A stretch of 22,167 nucleotides of DNA from Actinomycetota bacterium (lineage in GTDB: Bacteria > Actinomycetota > Actinomycetes > S36-B12 > UBA5976): positions 1-22,167 of the forward strand of contig JAPLBX010000046.1 in NCBI GenBank assembly GCA_026392535.1, read 5' to 3'. The first letter of the stretch is position 1; each line of letters begins with the position of its first letter. A model generated the notes under the pieces. The model saw nothing but the letters and a program-made list of their open reading frames with translations, made no database searches and was not told the origin of the DNA. Both the position numbers and the translations under genes were made by a program. Of the stretch, positions 18,617 through 22,167 are shown piece by piece.

Positions 18617-19167
18617 CGCATAAGTCCTTTTTGCAAGTGAAGCGGAGTTGCAGCTAAAGCTTCTTTTTCAAGTGCCGCAATTTCGCGTTCGCGATTAACG
18701 CCAAGTTTTGTGTGTTGGATTTTGTCGTGAAGTTCCAAAATCGCATCAATCAACATTTCAGGACGTGGTGGGCAACCTGGCAAATAAATGTCAACTGGAA
18801 CAATGTGATCCACGCCTTGCACGATTGCGTAGTTATTGAACATACCGCCAGAAGACGAGCATGCGCCCATTGCCAAAACCCATTTAGGTGCAGCCATTTG
18901 ATCGTAAATCTGACGCAAAACTGGCGCCATCTTTTGCGATACTCGGCCAGCAACAATCATTAAGTCAGCTTGACGAGGCGAACCACGAAAAACTTCCATG
19001 CCAAAACGTGCAAGGTCGTATCGCCCTGCACCAGTTGCCATCATTTCAATTGCACAACATGCCAAACCAAAAGATGCTGGCCACAATGAACCTTTGCGGG
19101 CATAGCCTGCTGCAAGTTCAACAGTTGTTAAAAGCACACCGGTTGGAAGTTTTTCTTCGAGACCCAT
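18613..19167 (-). CDS. nuoB: NADH-quinone oxidoreductase subunit B (cluster N2)
   Basis: NuoB binds 4Fe-4S cluster N2, which reduces menaquinone. With the start at 19167 it has 184 residues. Ligands are the tandem Cys37-Cys38 in LACCAIEMM, Cys103 in MGACSSSGGMF and Cys132 in PGCPPRPE. An in-frame start 18 codons upstream (19221) exists but would overlap nuoA by 47 bp and add a sequence unlike the family. The ATG at 19167 (MGLEEKLPTGVLL) has an AGGA ribosome site 5 nt upstream and sits 7 bp after the nuoA stop, so I use it. Confidence 0.97.
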   Translation of the reverse strand: MGLEEKLPTGVLLTTVELAAGYARKGSLWPASFGLACCAIEMMATGAGRYDLARFGMEVFRGSPRQADLMIVAGRVSQKMAPVLRQIYDQMAAPKWVLAMGACSSSGGMFNNYAIVQGVDHIVPVDIYLPGCPPRPEMLIDAILELHDKIQHTKLGVNREREIAALEKEALAATPLHLQKGLMR

Positions 19168-19172
19168 AATTT

Positions 19173-19176
19173 TCCT
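19173..19176 (-). promoter_or_regulatory. Ribosome binding site that selects the nuoB start
   Basis: AGGA on the - strand, inside TAGGAAAATT overlapping the nuoA stop, lies 5 nt before ATG at 19167. It favours this start over the upstream in-frame start at 19221. Confidence 0.6.
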
Positions 19177-19537
19177 AGTCCCACTCAAGTCCGCCGCGAC
19201 GCCAAACGTATGCGTACACAACTAGAACACTTGCACTGAATAAAAACATTTCAAACAAACCAAAAATCCCTAGAGAGTCAAAAGAGACTGCCCAGGGATA
19301 GAGAAAAACAATTTCAATATCGAACACGATGAAGAGCATCGCAGTTAGGTAATACTTGACGGGGATTCTTCCCCCGCCCATTGGTTGTGGAGTTGGTTCA
19401 ATTCCACACTCATACGCATCTACTCGCGCTCGGTTGTAACGCTTTGGACCAGTGATAGATGCAATTGCTACAGAAAAAACTGCAAAAGCGCCGGCGATAA
19501 GTCCAAGTGCGAGAATCGGGATGGCGACGTTATTCAC
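19175..19537 (-). CDS. nuoA: NADH-quinone oxidoreductase subunit A
   Basis: NuoA is a three-helix membrane subunit at the junction of the two arms, and the first gene of the nuo block. At 120 residues it is normal. Visible hallmarks are AYECGIEP (41-48) in the loop that moves near the quinone channel, the RIPVKYYLTAMLFIVFDIEI stretch with Asp73 and Glu75, and Glu96 in the third helix. The start is GTG at 19537-19535, with a possible AAGGA ribosome site at 19549-19553, a rather long 11-nt spacing. No better in-frame start was found. Confidence 0.95.
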   Translation of the reverse strand: MNNVAIPILALGLIAGAFAVFSVAIASITGPKRYNRARVDAYECGIEPTPQPMGGGRIPVKYYLTAMLFIVFDIEIVFLYPWAVSFDSLGIFGLFEMFLFSASVLVVYAYVWRRGGLEWD

Positions 19538-19669
19538 GGTCGAGTGCGTCCTTCACTACCCAAAAAATGGGCTCTCAAATGTCCAAAAACCTTGCAAAGT
19601 CTAGTGCGGCTGTGAGTGGGGCTGTGCAGGGAGTTAGCCCTAAATTAAGAGTTGTAGGTCACACAAAAA
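19538..19669 (-). promoter_or_regulatory. nuo operon leader between menG and nuoA, probable promoter region
   Basis: This 132-bp gap is the only sizeable non-coding stretch upstream of the nuo genes, so the operon promoter is expected here unless menG reads through. On the - strand two TANNNT -10-like hexamers occur, TAATTT (complement of 19642-19647) and TAGACT (complement of 19598-19603), but neither has a convincing -35 partner. It also holds a short inverted repeat GGGCT...AGCCC (19619-19640, 12-nt loop) without a T tract, and CCCA-TTTTT-TGGG (19559-19571). Which of these acts cannot be decided from sequence. Confidence 0.4.
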
Positions 19670-20404
19670 CTAGGACTTGAAGGCTGTATGGACGGCAACT
19701 ATTCCGCCGGTCAGATTGCGCCAAGTGACATTCGTCCACTGGGACTTTTCGATGATTTTTGCCAATGGCTGCTGGGCTGGCCAGGAGACTATCGATTCGG
19801 CCAAATACTCATAGGCGGCTGGATTGGATGAGGTTTTCCGGGCGATCATAGGTAGGGCCTTGATCAGATATTCGAGGTAAATCTTGCGAAATAGGCTAAA
19901 AGTTGGCTGGCTGAACTCGCAAATGACCAGTTTTCCGCCTGGCTTGGTCACTCGAAGTAGCTCTGATAGCCCACGTTCAGTGTTATGTAAATTCCGAAGC
20001 CCAAACGAAATGGTGACCGCGTCAAAGGAATTGTCTGCAAAAGGCAGATTTAGCCCGTCCCCAGCCACAAATGGCAGGTGAGGTAGGCGCTTTTTGCCCA
20101 CTTTGAGCATACCAAGGCTGAAATCGCACGGAATTACCACCGCACCACGCTTTTGGATTGGTGCTGAGGAGGTGCCGGTGCCAGCGGCTAAATCAAGCAC
20201 AAAATCCCCCACCGAAGGATCAATCGCATTCAAAACCGCCTTGCGCCAAACTCGAGTTTGTCCCAAAGCTAGGAGGTCATTGACTAAGTCGTAGCGCTTG
20301 GCGACAGTGTCAAACATCTTGGCCACATCGAATGGCTGCTTATCTAGGTTGGCCCTGGTCGGATCTGTTGATTCGCTACTCACAAACCAATTCTCTATCT
20401 TCAT
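19670..20404 (-). CDS. menG: Demethylmenaquinone methyltransferase (MenG/UbiE)
   Basis: This SAM-dependent methyltransferase carries out the last step of menaquinone synthesis, methylating demethylmenaquinone. It has 244 residues. Family marks are MFDTVAKRYDLVNDLLALGQ (30-49), SAM motif I VLDLAAGTGT (69-78), LPFADNSFDAVTISFGLRNL (120-139), KPGGKLVICEFSQP (154-167) and a C-terminal NLTGGIVAVHTA. The start at ATG 20404 has no ribosome site. GTG at 20383 (seven codons later) gives MSSESTDPT and follows an AGATAGAG stretch, and it would suit a transcript starting near 20401, so it may be the true start. Sampled lines inside the gene have about 54% GC, against about 44% in nuoA/nuoB. It is co-directional with nuo and divergent from menF. 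Confidence 0.94.
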   Translation of the reverse strand: MKIENWFVSSESTDPTRANLDKQPFDVAKMFDTVAKRYDLVNDLLALGQTRVWRKAVLNAIDPSVGDFVLDLAAGTGTSSAPIQKRGAVVIPCDFSLGMLKVGKKRLPHLPFVAGDGLNLPFADNSFDAVTISFGLRNLHNTERGLSELLRVTKPGGKLVICEFSQPTFSLFRKIYLEYLIKALPMIARKTSSNPAAYEYLAESIVSWPAQQPLAKIIEKSQWTNVTWRNLTGGIVAVHTAFKS

Positions 20405-20454
20405 AGGACTTTAGACCAAAGCGCATCATTTCTTCAGCGGTTTAACCTTCACCT
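20405..20454. promoter_or_regulatory. Divergent menG/menF promoter spacer with a probable leaderless menF start
   Basis: The whole 50-bp spacer separates two divergent men genes, so both promoters must lie in or near it. On the + strand TAACCT at 20443-20448 fits the TANNNT -10 consensus and is followed by exactly six bases before the menF ATG, with no Shine-Dalgarno sequence. That geometry is typical of leaderless mRNAs, common in actinobacteria. On the - strand TAAAGT (complement of 20408-20413) is the best -10 for menG, with initiation near 20401. Neither -35 region resembles TTGACA closely. Confidence 0.5.
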
Positions 20455-21768
20455 ATGATTTTTGCAGATGGCGCTGGTCTATCAATCGCAAGTGACGTGA
20501 TTGCGCCTGCTGCAACTCCATCGTTGGTTGCTAGAACTACTTTTGTGCCAGCTGATCATCCATACGCAACCGCAGATTTGTTATCACTTGTTCCGGCAAA
20601 TGGTGCACTTGCATGGGTACGCGGTGGTGATGGATTAATTGGTTGGGGAGAAACAGCACGACTTGTTGTTCGTGGCCGCGAAAGATTTTCTCGAGCACAA
20701 CGTTGGTGGATAGACGTAATTCGTCACGCCGATATCCATGACGAAGTTAAAGTTCCTGGAAGCGGCATAGTTGCATTTGCATCTTTTGCTTTTGAACCAG
20801 GTCGTTCAGTAGTTGTGATTCCACATATTTTGGTTGGCCGAAGTGGCGACAAAACTTGGGTAACCGCAATAACTGATGTTAACGAACCAATAGACAATCC
20901 ACTTTTACTTTTAACTCCTAGAGAAGAGCGCGCAGAGAGTGGTGAGATAACTTGGGAAGAAGGAACGCAGCCAATTGCAAAATGGCAGCGAGCAATTTCT
21001 GAAGTTGTCGAAAAGATTAATCGCGGTGAAGTTGATAAAGTAGTTTTGGCACGCGACGTAGTAGCACGTTCAACCAAACCAATCGACGTCCGCAATCTAC
21101 TTACCCGCTTGAGTTCTTCTTATAGTGAATGTTGGGCATTTGCAGTTGATGGATTAGTTGGTGCAACACCTGAAATGTTGGTTAAACGCCGTGGTGATGT
21201 CGTTACTTCTAGAGTTTTAGCTGGAACAGTTCGCCGTGGTGATGATAAAAACCAAGACGCAAACTTGGCTGAAGCACTTTTAGCCTCAGACAAGGATCAA
21301 GAAGAACACGAATATGCAGTTTCTTCGGTCGCCCAAGCTTTAGCTAATCACTGCACAGACTTGGATGTGCCTAACGAACCTCGGCTTTTGAGATTAGAGA
21401 ACGTGCAACATCTAGCAACAGATATCACTGGATTGCTAGCTGATGAAATTCCAGTTTTAACTTTAGCCGCCTCACTACATCCAACCGCTGCAGTGTGTGG
21501 AACCCCAACTGAACGAGCTGCAAACATTATTCGAGCACTTGAAGGTATGGACCGCAATAGATACGCAGGTCCAGTTGGCTGGATGGATGCAACTGGTGAT
21601 GGTGAATTCGGTATCGCTCTTCGCTGTGGCGAAATAGATGCAGATGATCCAAAACGCATTCGACTATTTGCCGGCTGCGGAATAGTTGCTGGTTCAGATC
21701 CAGTTTCTGAATTAGCAGAATCAGCTGCAAAACTAAAGCCGATGCGCTACGCACTCGGTTGTGACTAA
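20455..21768 (+). CDS. menF: Isochorismate synthase (MenF)
   Basis: This enzyme converts chorismate to isochorismate, the committed step of menaquinone synthesis, in the cytoplasm. It has 437 residues. The chorismate-binding domain fills the C-terminal 60%: VDKVVLARDV with Lys195 as the likely general base, GATPEMLVKR (236-245), SRVLAGTVRRG (252-262), HEYAVSSVAQAL (285-296), LHPTAAVCGTP (341-351), GDGEFGIALRCGEI (381-394, Glu384) and LFAGCGIVAGSDP (404-416). The N-terminal third is the variable domain of this family. Anthranilate and aminodeoxychorismate synthases are related, but the menG and menD neighbours make MenF the best call; a salicylate synthase role is unlikely. It starts at ATG 20455 without a ribosome site. 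Confidence 0.93.
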   Translation: MIFADGAGLSIASDVIAPAATPSLVARTTFVPADHPYATADLLSLVPANGALAWVRGGDGLIGWGETARLVVRGRERFSRAQRWWIDVIRHADIHDEVKVPGSGIVAFASFAFEPGRSVVVIPHILVGRSGDKTWVTAITDVNEPIDNPLLLLTPREERAESGEITWEEGTQPIAKWQRAISEVVEKINRGEVDKVVLARDVVARSTKPIDVRNLLTRLSSSYSECWAFAVDGLVGATPEMLVKRRGDVVTSRVLAGTVRRGDDKNQDANLAEALLASDKDQEEHEYAVSSVAQALANHCTDLDVPNEPRLLRLENVQHLATDITGLLADEIPVLTLAASLHPTAAVCGTPTERAANIIRALEGMDRNRYAGPVGWMDATGDGEFGIALRCGEIDADDPKRIRLFAGCGIVAGSDPVSELAESAAKLKPMRYALGCD

Positions 21769-21782
21769 TCACAAGCTAACGG

Positions 21783-21826
21783 CAACTTTAGAAACGAACA
21801 TCAACTTTAGAAACGAACGTCAACTT
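21783..21826 (+). repeat. 19-bp tandem direct repeat (two copies plus a partial third)
   Basis: Unit 1 at 21783-21801 is CAACTTTAGAAACGAACAT. Unit 2 at 21802-21820 differs at one base (CGT at the end). A third copy begins at 21821 with CAACTT and then diverges. A degenerate half unit may precede it (21771-21782). The array occupies half of the 86-bp spacer between the convergent menF and menD stops. No coding role is possible here; it could be a slippage duplication or part of a termination region. Confidence 0.85.
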
Positions 21827-21836
21827 CAACAGTTGA
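21820..21836. terminator. Small hairpin between convergent menF and menD
   Basis: TCAACT (21820-21825), loop TCAAC, AGTTGA (21831-21836), six paired bases. On the + strand AAACTAATACTTTT follows; on the - strand CGTTCGTTTCT follows. Its place between two convergent stops suggests bidirectional termination, but the stem is AT-rich and no clean T tract adjoins it. It begins at the last base of repeat unit 2. Confidence 0.35.
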
Positions 21837-21854
21837 AAACTAATACTTTTAAGT

Positions 21855-22167
21855 TTAAAGATTAACAGCAATTACTTTTGCAGTACCGTTGAGTGCAGTC
21901 TTGAATTCATCTAGATTTGCAACTTCAACTGCTTGCCAACCAAATGAATTTGCAATAGTTGAAATCTGATGATTATGCGGAGTTGAGAAAACCCTTGCAA
22001 ATACCGACTTAAAAGCTGGAGCACCTTGCTCGAGGGATTCAAAGATCTTGCCGCCGCGATTGTTCAATACGATTATTTTTAGATTTGGTTTAACTTCGAG
22101 CTCAGGCAAAGCCAAGCTAGAAACATCATGAAGGAATGCGATGTCGCCGATCAATAAATAACTGTTA
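21855..22167 (-). CDS. menD: MenD (2-succinyl-5-enolpyruvyl-6-hydroxy-3-cyclohexene-1-carboxylate synthase), C-terminal part, cut by the window edge
   Basis: This ThDP enzyme joins isochorismate and 2-oxoglutarate in the second step of menaquinone synthesis. Only about the last 104 residues are present. The frame continues to the right edge and reads NSYLLIGDIAFLHDVSSLAL, which contains the ThDP/Mg-binding GD and the FLHD element of MenD. NNRGGKIFESL follows, matching the NNxGGxIF motif that completes the metal and ThDP site. The rest fits the end of the ThDP-binding domain. Its substrate is the product of the adjacent menF, and 2-oxoglutarate is also the likely KorAB substrate. Other ThDP decarboxylases are possible, but the FLHD stretch and context favour MenD. 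Confidence 0.88.
   Translation of the reverse strand, partial: NSYLLIGDIAFLHDVSSLALPELEVKPNLKIIVLNNRGGKIFESLEQGAPAFKSVFARVFSTPHNHQISTIANSFGWQAVEVANLDEFKTALNGTAKVIAVNL

Noticed and set aside
18613..19221. Longer nuoB starting at 19221 (202 residues)
   Set aside because: The extra 18 residues overlap nuoA and do not resemble NuoB. The ATG at 19167 has AGGA at good spacing and the normal N-terminus.
19533..19556. An eight-codon GTG-initiated reading frame overlapping the nuoA start (possible leader peptide)
   Set aside because: It has no ribosome site, no -10 at leaderless spacing and no unusual amino-acid run (KDALDRE). Short frames like this arise by chance.
19619..19640. GGGCT...AGCCC hairpin as an intrinsic terminator after menG
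   Set aside because: It has only five paired bases with a 12-nt loop and no T tract on the - strand, so it does not meet the usual form of an intrinsic terminator.
20455..21768. menF as anthranilate or aminodeoxychorismate synthase component I
   Set aside because: The motif set fits the isochorismate synthase group with Lys195 in the VDKVVLAR position, no glutamine amidotransferase partner is adjacent, and menG and menD flank it.
1..22167. A novel system such as defence, mobile element, biosynthetic cluster or CRISPR
   Set aside because: Every long gene is assignable to respiration, menaquinone synthesis, 2-oxoacid oxidation or a permease. No transposase, integrase, nuclease, array or unexplained gap over 300 bases was seen.

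Overview
The window is 22 kb of core respiratory chromosome. It most likely comes from a small, low-GC actinobacterium. Sampled lines have GC in the mid-40s percent. The gene order (2-oxoacid:ferredoxin oxidoreductase, long-chain polyprenyl diphosphate synthase, nuoN to nuoA, menG, menF, menD) is the one I associate with Actinobacteria. NuoJ and NuoH carry the hydrophilic C-terminal tails common in that phylum, KorA fuses its gamma and alpha domains as actinobacterial KorA does, and the quinone is menaquinone. Low GC and very short spacers suggest a streamlined freshwater lineage such as Nanopelagicales (acI; Planktophila or Nanopelagicus type). That placement is inference from composition and layout, not from a database match.

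Layout. (1) Bases 2-3393, + strand: the 3' part of korA, then korB (4-bp overlap), then a RarD-type EamA transporter that starts right after the korB stop. (2) Bases 3394-3449: a short convergent spacer with an imperfect hairpin. (3) Bases 3450-19537, - strand: one dense block transcribed nuoA-B-C-D-E-F-G-H-I-J-K-L-M-N and then a polyprenyl diphosphate synthase. All 14 complex I subunits are present and intact, every cluster ligand I looked for is there, and the largest spacer is 16 bp. (4) Bases 19538-19669: the nuo leader. (5) Bases 19670-20404, - strand: menG/ubiE, in the same direction as nuo. (6) Bases 20405-20454: a 50-bp divergent promoter spacer. (7) Bases 20455-21768, + strand: menF (isochorismate synthase). 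(8) Bases 21769-21854: a convergent spacer with a 19-bp tandem repeat and a small hairpin. (9) Bases 21855-22167, - strand: the 3' end of menD, cut by the window edge.

How the genes work together. KorAB oxidises 2-oxoglutarate (or a related 2-oxoacid) to an acyl-CoA and reduces ferredoxin. Complex I oxidises NADH, reduces menaquinone and pumps protons. MenF and MenD carry out the first two steps towards the naphthoquinone ring, the polyprenyl synthase makes the isoprenoid tail, and MenG methylates demethylmenaquinone in the last step. The window therefore encodes a quinone-reducing enzyme together with both ends of its quinone's biosynthesis.

I found no mobile elements, tRNA or rRNA genes, CRISPR arrays, toxin or defence genes, frameshifts or pseudogenes. 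I see no evidence for a new biological system. The observations most worth checking are regulatory or structural: the tandem repeat between menF and menD, the divergent menG/menF promoter with a probably leaderless menF, the fully ligated N7 cluster in NuoG, and the higher GC of menG.
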